Part shown: one piece after another, positions 1 through 7,234 of the stretch
Layout: the number at the start of each line of letters is the position of its first letter
How positions within the stretch are numbered: the stretch's first letter is position 1
Made by a program: the position numbers and the translations under genes
Source: Paenibacillus alkalitolerans
GTDB taxonomy: Bacteria; Bacillota; Bacilli; Paenibacillales; YIM-B00363
Assembly (NCBI RefSeq): GCF_016482785.1
Contig: NZ_JAEMXM010000017.1
Span: forward strand, 1-64,000
Direction: 5' to 3'
Length of the DNA stretch: 64,000 bases
Notes under the pieces: generated by a model
What the model was told of the DNA's origin: nothing
What the model saw: only the letters and a program-made list of their open reading frames with translations
Databases searched by the model: none

Positions 1-189
1 AACGGCTTACCCCCTCCGAAGGAACGTTTGTTCGTATTATTCATAATACCACACATACGTTCGTTTCGGAAGGGATTGTCAGCTAAATTCCAACTGGCTC
101 ATAAAGAAGCTGCTGTTTCCCCAGCCCATCACCTGCGGAAATGTTCGGGAAAATCGTCATTCATCCCCCACCTACTTCGTTGAGGAAGG

Positions 190-648
190 GGATTTCTGAC
201 GAAGGTTGTTAAAAAGGGCGATTATTTCCTGTTTGAAATGGGGATCAATGATGAGAAAGCGTATTCTGAAGGTCAATTCAAAATATATATGCGGCAAATC
301 GTCGAGGCGGTGAAAGCGAAAGGGGCTACAGTTGTCTTAGTGACCCCGCAAGGACGCGCCATAAGCTGGACTACGGATGGGGTGAACCTGGTGCACTATG
401 CCGAAGATGATTTCTATAGGCACGCAACTATTGCTTTGTCGCAAGAACAAAATGTCGGACTTGTGGATCTTAATGTTCTAAGCTCAGCGTACTTTACTTC
501 CATAGGGCCGGCAGAGACGGAGCTTCTTTATAAGACCGGCGATTGGCTGCACTTTAACCGCAAAGGCGCCACGGTCCTTGCCAAGCTAGTGGTGCAGGAT
601 TTGCAAAGACAAGGTATGGACGGTTTCGACTATTTGATAAGCTTTTAG
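190..648 (+). pseudogene. Rhamnogalacturonan acetylesterase-like SGNH hydrolase, 5'-truncated remnant
   Basis: The readable part carries the family's second half: GDYFLFEMGINDEK (the usual GDYVxIQFGHND block) and DWLHFNRKGA, which holds the catalytic Asp-x-x-His near the C-terminus. The N-terminal GDS block with the nucleophilic serine is missing. The open frame runs back from the ATG at 238 only to a stop at 181-183. Just upstream, another frame reads YFVEEGDF (about 172-195), which resembles the SFIEEG segment that normally precedes GDY, so a frameshift lies near 195. Intact family members deacetylate rhamnogalacturonan I outside the cell. This copy cannot be active. The ATG at 238 would give a 136-residue fragment, but it has no good ribosome binding site. 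Confidence 0.7.
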
Positions 649-663
649 GTTTCCGTAAGAAAA

Positions 664-711
664 GCGCGACATGAACTGCCGTATAAAGCAGCTCATGTCG
701 CTGTTTTTTGC
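664..711 (+). terminator. Rho-independent terminator after the esterase remnant
   Basis: GCGACATGAACTGC pairs with GCAGCTCATGTCGC (one mismatch) across an 8-nt loop and is followed by GTTTTTTG. Confidence 0.8.
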
Positions 712-721
712 AACTTTAAAG

Positions 722-1200
722 ATGTTGATGGTTCAAGGCTACCCGGACGGCACATTCAGGCCGAATCAGCCGATAACGCGAGCTGAATTTGCCAGTCTGC
801 TGTAAGAGCCATGAACCTCAATGAGCAAACCGGCAGCCTGCCGGTATCGTCGTTTGCCGACGGTCTGCCAAGATGGGCGGAAAAAGATATTTCGATTGCC
901 GTGCAGAATCGTATCGTTAACGGCTACGAGGACAATACTTTCCAAGCGGACCAATTCATCAACCGTGCGGAAATGGCGGTGATGATCTTACGGGCGATCG
1001 ATAAGAATAACGACAACCAACATGCCCGAGCACTTTATTCCGATGCAAGCGATATTCCGGCATGGGCATCGGCAGCCGTTGCCGAATTATCGGAACAGGG
1101 ACTTATCCGGGGACGCGGCGGCGATCGTTTCGCTCCGCTCGAACCGGCGACCCGCGCCGAAGCGGCGGTGCTGATGCTTCGAATTGCGCAGATGCGTTGA
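722..1200 (+). pseudogene. SLH-domain protein remnant with frameshift
   Basis: Frame 1 (722-805) encodes the end of an SLH repeat, GYPDGTFRPNQPITRAEF, and hits a stop at 803-805. The protein continues in another frame as VRAMNLNE, then a second SLH repeat (NRIVNGYEDNTFQADQFINRAEMAV is its core) and a third that ends LEPATRAEAAVLMLRIAQMR. A one-base shift therefore separates the parts, and everything upstream of the first SLH repeat is gone. SLH triplets anchor exoproteins to pyruvylated secondary cell-wall polymer, and the C-terminal position fits this family. The 129-residue ORF from 811 is probably not an independent gene. Lying beside the esterase remnant, it may be the tail of one former secreted enzyme. 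Confidence 0.75.
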
Positions 1201-1202
1201 AT

Positions 1203-1247
1203 AGCTGCCATCAAACTAGCTGCCATCAAACTAGCTGCCATTAAACT
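1203..1247 (+). repeat. Tandem repeat, 3 x 15 bp
   Basis: Three head-to-tail copies of agctgccatcaaact, the third with one C-to-T change, start right after the SLH stop codon and end one base before the -35 hexamer of the riboswitch promoter. Confidence 0.9.
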
Positions 1248-1248
1248 C

Positions 1249-1278
1249 TTGACATCACCGCTTCAATCCCGCTATATT
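1249..1278 (+). promoter_or_regulatory. Promoter of the Mn2+ riboswitch / terC unit
   Basis: TTGACA (1249-1254) and TATATT (1273-1278) are separated by 18 bp. The riboswitch begins about 12 bp downstream, as expected for its transcription start. Confidence 0.65.
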
Positions 1279-1289
1279 ATAAATAACTT

Positions 1290-1402
1290 CATACGCCCCG
1301 AAGGGGAGTAGCTACTTCAACAAAGTCGTCATTTCGTGGCCGCGACGCCTCCGGCTTTGTTGCAACGTAACGTAATCAAGCGTTGTTAGCGAGACCTTTG
1401 CC
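1290..1402 (+). promoter_or_regulatory. yybP-ykoY manganese riboswitch
   Basis: The two conserved halves of this class are visible: GGGGAGTAGC at 1303-1312 and GCGAGACCTTTGCC at 1389-1402, joined by a helix-rich segment with a paired GGCTTTGTTG arm. The class binds Mn2+ and turns on manganese-export or related membrane protein genes. Here the 3' half (ACCTTTGCC) is also the 5' arm of an intrinsic terminator (1391-1424), so ligand-stabilised aptamer and terminator are mutually exclusive, which fits an ON switch. The gene it precedes is a TerC protein, one of the classic members of this regulon (compare B. subtilis ykoY). Confidence 0.9.
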
Positions 1403-1424
1403 AAACCCGGCAGAGGTCTTTTTT
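1391..1424 (+). terminator. Riboswitch expression-platform terminator 1
   Basis: GACCTTTGCC pairs with GGCAGAGGTC and is followed by a run of six T. Its 5' arm overlaps the aptamer. Confidence 0.85.
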
Positions 1425-1436
1425 AGTGCTATCATC

Positions 1437-1467
1437 AGCCTTTGCCGGGAACGGCAGAGGCTTTTTT
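1437..1467 (+). terminator. Second, near-duplicate terminator before terC
   Basis: AGCCTTTGCCG pairs with CGGCAGAGGCT, then six T. Sequence and spacing copy terminator 1 (CCTTTGCC...GGCAGAGG), but this hairpin lacks the aptamer context. Confidence 0.8.
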
Positions 1468-1525
1468 CGTTGCTTCGGCGGAGCGGGCATATGAGGAGAA
1501 TAAGTAAGAGGAGAGGGCGATACTT

Positions 1526-2329
1526 ATGGATTTTTCTATTTTGCTTGAGTATGGTTGGGTGCTGTTGGTTCTTGTCGCTTTGGAAGGACTTTTGGCGGCG
1601 GACAATGCGTTGGTGCTGGCGATTATGGTGAAACATTTGCCGGACCGGGAACGAAAAAAAGCTCTGTTTTACGGATTGACCGGCGCATTCGTATTCCGCT
1701 TCGCTTCTTTATTCGCGATCTCGTTTCTTGTCGATGTGTGGCAGGTTCAAGCGATCGGAGCCGTCTATTTGATATTTATCGCGTTAAACCACTTGTTCCG
1801 CAAGGCGATCGTCAAGAAGACCGAATCAAGGGTGACGCCGGAGGCGGCCGCAAATAAGAACGGAGCGGGCTTCTGGATGACGGTCCTGAAAGTCGAATTA
1901 GCGGATATCGCATTTGCCGTAGATTCCATATTGGCGGCTGTCGCTTTGGCGGTAGCATTGCCCAACACTGCTTTGCCGCAAATCGGCGGGATGGATGGCG
2001 GTCATTTTCTAGTAATCTTTGCAGGAGGCTTCATAGGCCTTATCATCATGCGCTTTGCCGCGTCCTTCTTCGTTAAACTGCTGCAGCAGAGACCCGGTTT
2101 GGAGATCGCGGCCTTTCTCATCGTGGGTTGGGTTGGCGTCAAATTGTCAGTATACACGCTTTCCCACCCGGCGCTGTCCGTCTTGCCGGAAGGCTTTGCA
2201 AAGAATCCTGTGTGGAAAATCTCGTTCTACGCGGTCTTGATTTTGGTCACGCTCGGCGGCTGGTTTCTTTCTAAAGAAAAAACCGGCAAATTAAAAGATA
2301 CTTGCGAGCGAAAAGCCATCGAAGGCTAA
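1526..2329 (+). CDS. TerC/YkoY-family integral membrane metal exporter
   Basis: A 267-residue polytopic membrane protein of the TerC family, at the usual length for the short YkoY/YceF-type members. Two acidic transmembrane motifs define the family: ALEGLLAADNALVLAI near residue 15 and VELADIAFAVDSILAA near residue 120. Their Asp/Glu residues are thought to handle the metal ion. Seven or so hydrophobic segments are visible. TerC proteins export Mn2+, and some are proposed to metallate exoenzymes during secretion. The start has AGAGGAGAGG about 10 nt upstream. Control by the Mn2+ riboswitch and two terminators strongly supports manganese as substrate. Nearby genes 3305-7132 belong to a Ter-associated signalling family, which may or may not be coincidence. 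Confidence 0.9.
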   Translation: MDFSILLEYGWVLLVLVALEGLLAADNALVLAIMVKHLPDRERKKALFYGLTGAFVFRFASLFAISFLVDVWQVQAIGAVYLIFIALNHLFRKAIVKKTESRVTPEAAANKNGAGFWMTVLKVELADIAFAVDSILAAVALAVALPNTALPQIGGMDGGHFLVIFAGGFIGLIIMRFAASFFVKLLQQRPGLEIAAFLIVGWVGVKLSVYTLSHPALSVLPEGFAKNPVWKISFYAVLILVTLGGWFLSKEKTGKLKDTCERKAIEG

Positions 2330-2352
2330 GTACCCGATCATTTTGTAATTGG

Positions 2353-3060
2353 CTAGCGGGAATCCCTAGGGACATTTAATTTCTTCAAATAGAATTTCCA
2401 TGTGTGGGCGTCCATCTCCTCTTGTGGCGTCCACTGATCTTGTTTTGCCCCGAGTGTGTCTTCATATTTACCTTTATATTTATTTGTATAGTAAGCAATT
2501 TGCTCCTCTGCAATAGCGAGCTCGTTTTTGGAGTTTGAATTATCAGCGGCATGTTTCTCTTCATACTGTGCTACAATGTCGCTAATGCGATACTTCTTTC
2601 CGTTCGGTGAAGTGAACCAAGTAGCTGGTGAAAAATATAAGTTTTCCCCCTCATAAGTACGAGAAACACCTTCAAATCTCCCCTGTTTTACCCACTTGTT
2701 AATAGTTGTTTGTGATACCCCGAAGAATTTGGCTAAGTCTCTGGAAGTATATCCCCTTAGTTCAACTGTAGGGCGAGGCCTTTCTATGATTGCGGTTGCT
2801 GCTGCCTGTTTGCTTAAAGCAAACGCTTCGTTTGCCGCATGTTGCAGCAATTCGATTAATTTGCTTCGGAATAACGATCGGTCTTCAAAAATGGTTTCGT
2901 CCCAATCATATGCAATGGTATCAATATTTCTAATATTTAAAGCCAAAACCTTAAATAAAAGCATGCTGTATTTTTCGTCGTTGATTATTCGTTCTACAAT
3001 CTCATCCGCGTGTTCAGTAAATTCGGTCCTTTCGTAATATGTTAATGGCATTTTCATCAC
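2353..3060 (-). CDS. MerR/excisionase-type HTH protein, function unknown
   Basis: A 235-residue soluble protein. Residues about 103-140 (RGYTSRDLAKFFGVSQTTIN, then KWVKQGRFEGV) form a clear MerR/excisionase-like helix-turn-helix, in which a residue pair such as TINKWV usually contacts DNA. The N-terminal 100 residues are helical and acidic. The C-terminus is charged and has no recognised domain. The start is GTG at 3060, or the ATG at 3057, behind GGAGG. The gene is more AT-rich than its neighbours, which hints at acquisition. It is divergent from the VWA-PP2C-kinase operon and shares its 245-bp upstream region, so it is a candidate regulator of that operon or of itself. It could equally be an orphan antitoxin-like HTH protein. 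Confidence 0.75.
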   Translation of the reverse strand: MMKMPLTYYERTEFTEHADEIVERIINDEKYSMLLFKVLALNIRNIDTIAYDWDETIFEDRSLFRSKLIELLQHAANEAFALSKQAAATAIIERPRPTVELRGYTSRDLAKFFGVSQTTINKWVKQGRFEGVSRTYEGENLYFSPATWFTSPNGKKYRISDIVAQYEEKHAADNSNSKNELAIAEEQIAYYTNKYKGKYEDTLGAKQDQWTPQEEMDAHTWKFYLKKLNVPRDSR

Positions 3061-3071
3061 CCCATACCTCC

Positions 3072-3125
3072 ATTATACTCAGTTGTTCATTATATGAAAT
3101 CATTTAAAACTATGTGAAACCATTT
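3072..3125 (-). promoter_or_regulatory. Promoter(s) and direct repeat upstream of the HTH gene
   Basis: On the minus strand TTCACA (3118-3113) and TATAAT (3094-3089) are 18 bp apart. A second TATAAT lies at 3077-3072. On the plus strand TGAAATCATTT (3095-3105) and TGAAACCATTT (3115-3125) repeat with an exact 20-bp period, two helical turns, and cover the spacer and -35 element. This is a plausible autoregulatory operator. The rest of the gap to 3305 holds no further gene. A GAGGGGGGAA ribosome site precedes 3305. Confidence 0.55.
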
Positions 3126-3304
3126 GTTATATATATTGCTCAGTACGATGTATTTTATACATGGGGGATATTTTTCAAGGAAGCATCCCAACTAAAAAAC
3201 TGCCGCTGTAAAAAGACCAACCCAATCTTTTTTCCGCAAAAGCACAAATCTTCGTTCCCGCCCGAATAGGATGGAAATATGTACAATTTTGAGGGGGGAA
3301 GTCG

Positions 3305-4135
3305 ATGTACTCAGCTGAAATCAGCCGTTCGAATCCGTCTTGTTTTCTGTTTATTATCGACCAGTCCGGATCGATGTCCGACCCGTTCGGGGCCGGCTCG
3401 AAAGCCGGAAGCGTTTCGGATGCGATAAATCGTTTATTGCAAAATCTTATTATTAAGTGTGCGAAGTCGGAAGGTATACGCGACTACTATCACGTTGGCG
3501 TGATCGGCTATGGCGCCACCGTCGGGCCGGCGTTCGGCGGTGCATTAGCCGGAAAGGAATTGGTACCGATCAGTGAAATAGCGGATCATCCCACTAGACT
3601 GGAAAAACGAGCGAAGAAAATTCCGGACGGGGCAGGCGGGCTTGTGGATCAAATTGTAAAGTTTCCTGTCTGGTTTGATCCTGTCGCGAACGGCGGGACT
3701 CCGATGTGCAAAGCGATGAATACCGCCCATACCATTTTGAGCCAATGGATCGGCGAATACCCTCAATGTTTTCCGCCGGTGGTCATTCATATTACGGACG
3801 GAGAATCAAACGACGGTGATCCTACTGCCGCAATGGAACAAATCAGAGATCTCTCTACCGACGATGGAAATGTATTGCTGTTCAACCTGCATATATCCGG
3901 GAATCCGAATGCGGTTGAGCTTCGTTTTCCGGAAACGTCGGATGAGCTGCCTGACAAATATTCGAGAATGCTATACGACAACTCAAGTATTTTGACACCA
4001 TTTATGATTTGGGTGGCCAATCAGGAATATCAATTGAATCTTTCGGATGGAGCAAGGGGATTTGTATTAAATGCCGATTTAACCCTTGTGATCCAGGCGC
4101 TCGACATCGGAACGCGTCCCGCCAATCTTAGGTAG
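3305..4135 (+). CDS. VWA-domain protein of the TerY/YegL type
   Basis: A single von Willebrand factor A domain fills the 276 residues. The metal ion-dependent adhesion site is complete: Asp19-x-Ser21-x-Ser23 in FIIDQSGSMSD, a Thr in NGGTPMCKAM near residue 131, and an Asp in HITDGESNDGD near residue 164. There is no signal peptide, so it is cytoplasmic. This is the form found in TerY and E. coli YegL, where a VWA protein is encoded with a PP2C phosphatase and an unusual kinase. It starts the three-gene operon, only 7 bp before the phosphatase gene. By analogy it may act as an adaptor or a substrate of the kinase/phosphatase pair. That role is inference. Confidence 0.85.
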   Translation: MYSAEISRSNPSCFLFIIDQSGSMSDPFGAGSKAGSVSDAINRLLQNLIIKCAKSEGIRDYYHVGVIGYGATVGPAFGGALAGKELVPISEIADHPTRLEKRAKKIPDGAGGLVDQIVKFPVWFDPVANGGTPMCKAMNTAHTILSQWIGEYPQCFPPVVIHITDGESNDGDPTAAMEQIRDLSTDDGNVLLFNLHISGNPNAVELRFPETSDELPDKYSRMLYDNSSILTPFMIWVANQEYQLNLSDGARGFVLNADLTLVIQALDIGTRPANLR

Positions 4136-4142
4136 CGGTGCT

Positions 4143-4913
4143 ATGGTGCAAATAGAAAGCGCATGTTTTTCATTGCAAAAGGCGGGCAACCGCATAGATG
4201 AGTATGAAGATGCCTTCAACTGCGACATTTTTGCGAATGATGATCCGGGGCGCTTTAGATTCGCCATAGCTGACGGCGCCAGCGAATCATCGTTTGCCGG
4301 CATATGGGCGGGTCTGCTTGCAAACGCTTATTGCGGCGGCAAATTTGACGGTAAACACATCCATAAATCCATTTCCAAATTGTCGAAGGTTTGGAGCAGA
4401 ACAATACATGCCAAGGATCTTCCTTGGTACGCTCAAGAGAAGCTTAACAGCGGGGCATTTTCTACATTAGCCGGAATCACTTTTCGTTTAACGGGGGAGG
4501 ATGGCTTTTTCGCGGAGTTTGATGCAATAGCGGTCGGTGACAGCTGTATATTTCATATTCGGGGTGATAAAATTATCGCCTCTTTTCCTGTGGGTTCCAC
4601 GGATGATTTTCATAATAGGCCGGTGCTCATATCGACTAATGCAGCAAATAACATGGATCTTAAAGCGTTCGTTAAAAGATGGACCGGCACCGCCCAAACG
4701 GGAGACTCCTTTTTGTTAATGACCGATGCTCTGGCATGCTGGATGTTGACACGTTACGAGGAAGACACGAGCGTAGTGAAGAAAATACACGGGTTAGCCG
4801 GTGAACATGATTTCACAAATTTAGTGCATGCGGAAAGGCGGTCAATTTGGCGCAACGGCAGCTTTTATCTTAGAAATGATGACGTTACGTTAATTCGCAT
4901 AAATTTTTTGTAG
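4143..4913 (+). CDS. PP2C-like serine/threonine phosphatase (YegK/TerY-P type)
   Basis: 256 residues with the metal-binding signature of PPM phosphatases: AIADGASESSFAG near residue 40 (Asp and Gly), AVGDSCIF near 130, LMTDALACWML near 193 and NDDVTLI near 245. The N-terminus (SLQKAGNRIDEYEDAF) shows the acidic pair expected there. It is shorter and more divergent than the PrpC/Stp class, like the YegK branch. It sits 7 bp after the VWA gene and 14 bp before the kinase gene, so the three are almost certainly co-transcribed. The likely role is to reverse the partner kinase's phosphorylation. Confidence 0.85.
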   Translation: MVQIESACFSLQKAGNRIDEYEDAFNCDIFANDDPGRFRFAIADGASESSFAGIWAGLLANAYCGGKFDGKHIHKSISKLSKVWSRTIHAKDLPWYAQEKLNSGAFSTLAGITFRLTGEDGFFAEFDAIAVGDSCIFHIRGDKIIASFPVGSTDDFHNRPVLISTNAANNMDLKAFVKRWTGTAQTGDSFLLMTDALACWMLTRYEEDTSVVKKIHGLAGEHDFTNLVHAERRSIWRNGSFYLRNDDVTLIRINFL

Positions 4914-4927
4914 AGGGATGTGAGGCG

Positions 4928-7132
4928 ATGTTTTGGCCCACTCCACAGGATTATAGGGAAGCGATACAAAATCCGCAAATGTGCTTCCAAGACCCGGAGC
5001 TTCAAGCCGGACTCCCTGAATTGGATAAGCTTGGGCTGCCTCGTCCCATTTCGGGCGGCTTCGCCAGTGTCTACAAAATAAAGTGCGGAGAGACGGACTG
5101 GGCGGTCAGGTGCTTTACCAATAACGTGAAGGATCAAAAACTTCGCTACGATGCCATAAGCTTGCACTTAAACTCCGTTAATCTCCCTTATTTCGTCCCT
5201 TTCGAGTACCTCTCCGAAGGCATAAAAATAAACGGCAATTGGTTTCCTATCGTAAAAATGCAGTGGGTTGAGGGGGAATCGCTGCTTCATTACATCCGAA
5301 GAAATTTGCATAATGATGAGATTTTGAAAAGTCTGGCAAAAAAATGCTTTACAATGGTCACTGAGCTGCAGACGGCAAACATTGCGCATGGCGACCTGCA
5401 GCATGGCAATATATTGATTCACAGTGATGAAATGATTCTGATCGATTATGACGGCATGTATGTTCCTGGTTTAAACGGTATGCAAAGCAATGAGCTCGGC
5501 CATAGAAATTATCAACATCCCGGAAGAAACAAAGAGCATTTCGGGCTTTACATCGATAATTTTTCGGTATGGGTCATTTTGATTTCAATTATTGCCGTTT
5601 GTGCGGATGCCTCATTATGGGATTCGCTTGGCGCGGGAGAAGCTGAAGAAAGTTTGCTCTTTCGGCAGAAAGACTTTGTGTCTCCAGGCGAATCTCGCGC
5701 TTTTAAGTTATTGGAGCAAGTTGATGACGGAACGTTGCGTTCCCTGGCATCCTCTTTTCGTGATGTTACGTCACTGGAAGTGCCGGCGGTTCCTCTGCCC
5801 CCCGATCCCGAATCGCCGGCTGATAACGTGTCTCCGCCGGCCGCCATTGCCGTTGTCTCTATAGCTGCCGCCGCCCCAACGAGATTAATTGCTTATATAA
5901 CAGCCTTTTCGGATTGGCTCGCTACTAAGATGCGGTTGCCCGCCGTTCAATCGGAACCCGAAACATCGTATCCTGCCGGCTCGTCGTGGGTACTGGATCA
6001 TCTCGCTAAGGAAGCAACACCATGTAACCCTCTATCGGCATATGGGTTCGTTTTCGAAAGAACCGTTTCATTGCTGGTATTAACCGCCTCGATAGCGGCT
6101 GCAACCGTTATGTACGGAAATGCCCCGGTTGCAGCTGTTGTATCATGCACTGCTTTGGGATTAGGCGTTGAGACGGCCTTCTTAAGCCGGCGCTTTATGA
6201 ACCTTCCCGCTGTCAAGGAAAAGAGAGCCACGTCTGAAAAAATAAAGGAACTTCAACATGCGGTTTCCGATCTGACAAGCGAATTGAACAAAATCAACGA
6301 TATAAAGCAAAAGTTCAAACAAACGGAGGAAGACAAAATAAACGATATATTGCGGAGGCAGAGGGATGTATCGGCACAAGAAAAGAATGAAACGGACGAA
6401 GTGGAGAAGGAACTGAAGAGTGATGTAAGCAAAATCGTGCGGGAAAGACAAACCATAGATCATGAGGAACAAACGGAGCTTGCCCACGCGTTGGCTTCTT
6501 TTCAAAAAACTTGGCTGGAAGATCAACTAAAGAAGCATAGGATCAGTAAAGAAAAAATACAGGGTATCGACGATGAAATCAAACGGCGTTTAAGATCGAT
6601 CGGAATTCGTACGCCGGCTGATTTTTTGGACATTAATATAGTACAGTCCTATGGCCGCAAAAAAATTGAGAAGGCGTATTTGATATTAAAAAACGGGGGA
6701 TCCGCTCATGCGGGAATGAGTCCGTCCCAAGCGAAAGCTCTGGCAGAGTGGAAGAAAAAGATAGAGCGCAAATATAGTGCCGGCATGCCACAATCCATTC
6801 CTCATAGTGAAATGGCTGCAGTAAAATCAAAGTACAGTGACAGGAAATCAATATTAAATGACTTGGAACAAACTTATAAAACCGGGGCACAGCACAAGAT
6901 AAATAACATTACGCAAACATATACTCCCGAACGCGAGCTGTTAAAGAGGGAAGAGGATACCGCCAGAACAAATCTGAACAATGAACGCAATCGATTCGAT
7001 AAGGAAATAGCCGAAAAAAATAAGAACCTTGCAGAGAAACAATGGGAGCTTAACTATCTGAGCAAGCGATTGGATTCTTTTAAGGACGTTCATTTCTTAA
7101 GATTCTTAAGGAGAATATTCCTGTTCAATTGA
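4928..7132 (+). CDS. Atypical protein kinase with TM segments, coiled coil and helix-hairpin-helix (YegI-like)
   Basis: 734 residues. The kinase domain occupies about 35-270: glycine loop GGFASVYKIK, catalytic loop HGDLQHGNIL (154-163) in place of HRD, and LIDYDGMYVP in place of DFG. The VAIK lysine position reads AVRCF, with Arg instead of Lys. Two hydrophobic segments at about 380-420 (SLLVLTASIAAATVMYG and AAVVSCTALGLGVETAF) suggest a membrane hairpin. A long charged coiled coil follows (430-530), then a helix-hairpin-helix around GIRTPADFLDI (554-585) and a second coiled coil. The order kinase-TM-coil-HhH matches E. coli YegI and the TerY-P triad kinases. HhH modules usually bind DNA or protein ends. 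The gene ends the operon. The target is unknown. Confidence 0.85.
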   Translation: MFWPTPQDYREAIQNPQMCFQDPELQAGLPELDKLGLPRPISGGFASVYKIKCGETDWAVRCFTNNVKDQKLRYDAISLHLNSVNLPYFVPFEYLSEGIKINGNWFPIVKMQWVEGESLLHYIRRNLHNDEILKSLAKKCFTMVTELQTANIAHGDLQHGNILIHSDEMILIDYDGMYVPGLNGMQSNELGHRNYQHPGRNKEHFGLYIDNFSVWVILISIIAVCADASLWDSLGAGEAEESLLFRQKDFVSPGESRAFKLLEQVDDGTLRSLASSFRDVTSLEVPAVPLPPDPESPADNVSPPAAIAVVSIAAAAPTRLIAYITAFSDWLATKMRLPAVQSEPETSYPAGSSWVLDHLAKEATPCNPLSAYGFVFERTVSLLVLTASIAAATVMYGNAPVAAVVSCTALGLGVETAFLSRRFMNLPAVKEKRATSEKIKELQHAVSDLTSELNKINDIKQKFKQTEEDKINDILRRQRDVSAQEKNETDEVEKELKSDVSKIVRERQTIDHEEQTELAHALASFQKTWLEDQLKKHRISKEKIQGIDDEIKRRLRSIGIRTPADFLDINIVQSYGRKKIEKAYLILKNGGSAHAGMSPSQAKALAEWKKKIERKYSAGMPQSIPHSEMAAVKSKYSDRKSILNDLEQTYKTGAQHKINNITQTYTPERELLKREEDTARTNLNNERNRFDKEIAEKNKNLAEKQWELNYLSKRLDSFKDVHFLRFLRRIFLFN

Positions 7133-7234
7133 GTTTTCCTTAACTCGCTCCCGGGGATTTTACATTGGAAGAATGAAACATTTATGCAAGAAGCTCCGTC
7201 TGAGAGGTAAATGGAAGAAAGGCGGAGTTTTCGT

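Noticed and set aside
811-1200. Independent 129-residue SLH gene
   Set aside because: The preceding bases continue the same SLH repeat in another frame, so this is the 3' part of a frameshifted gene.
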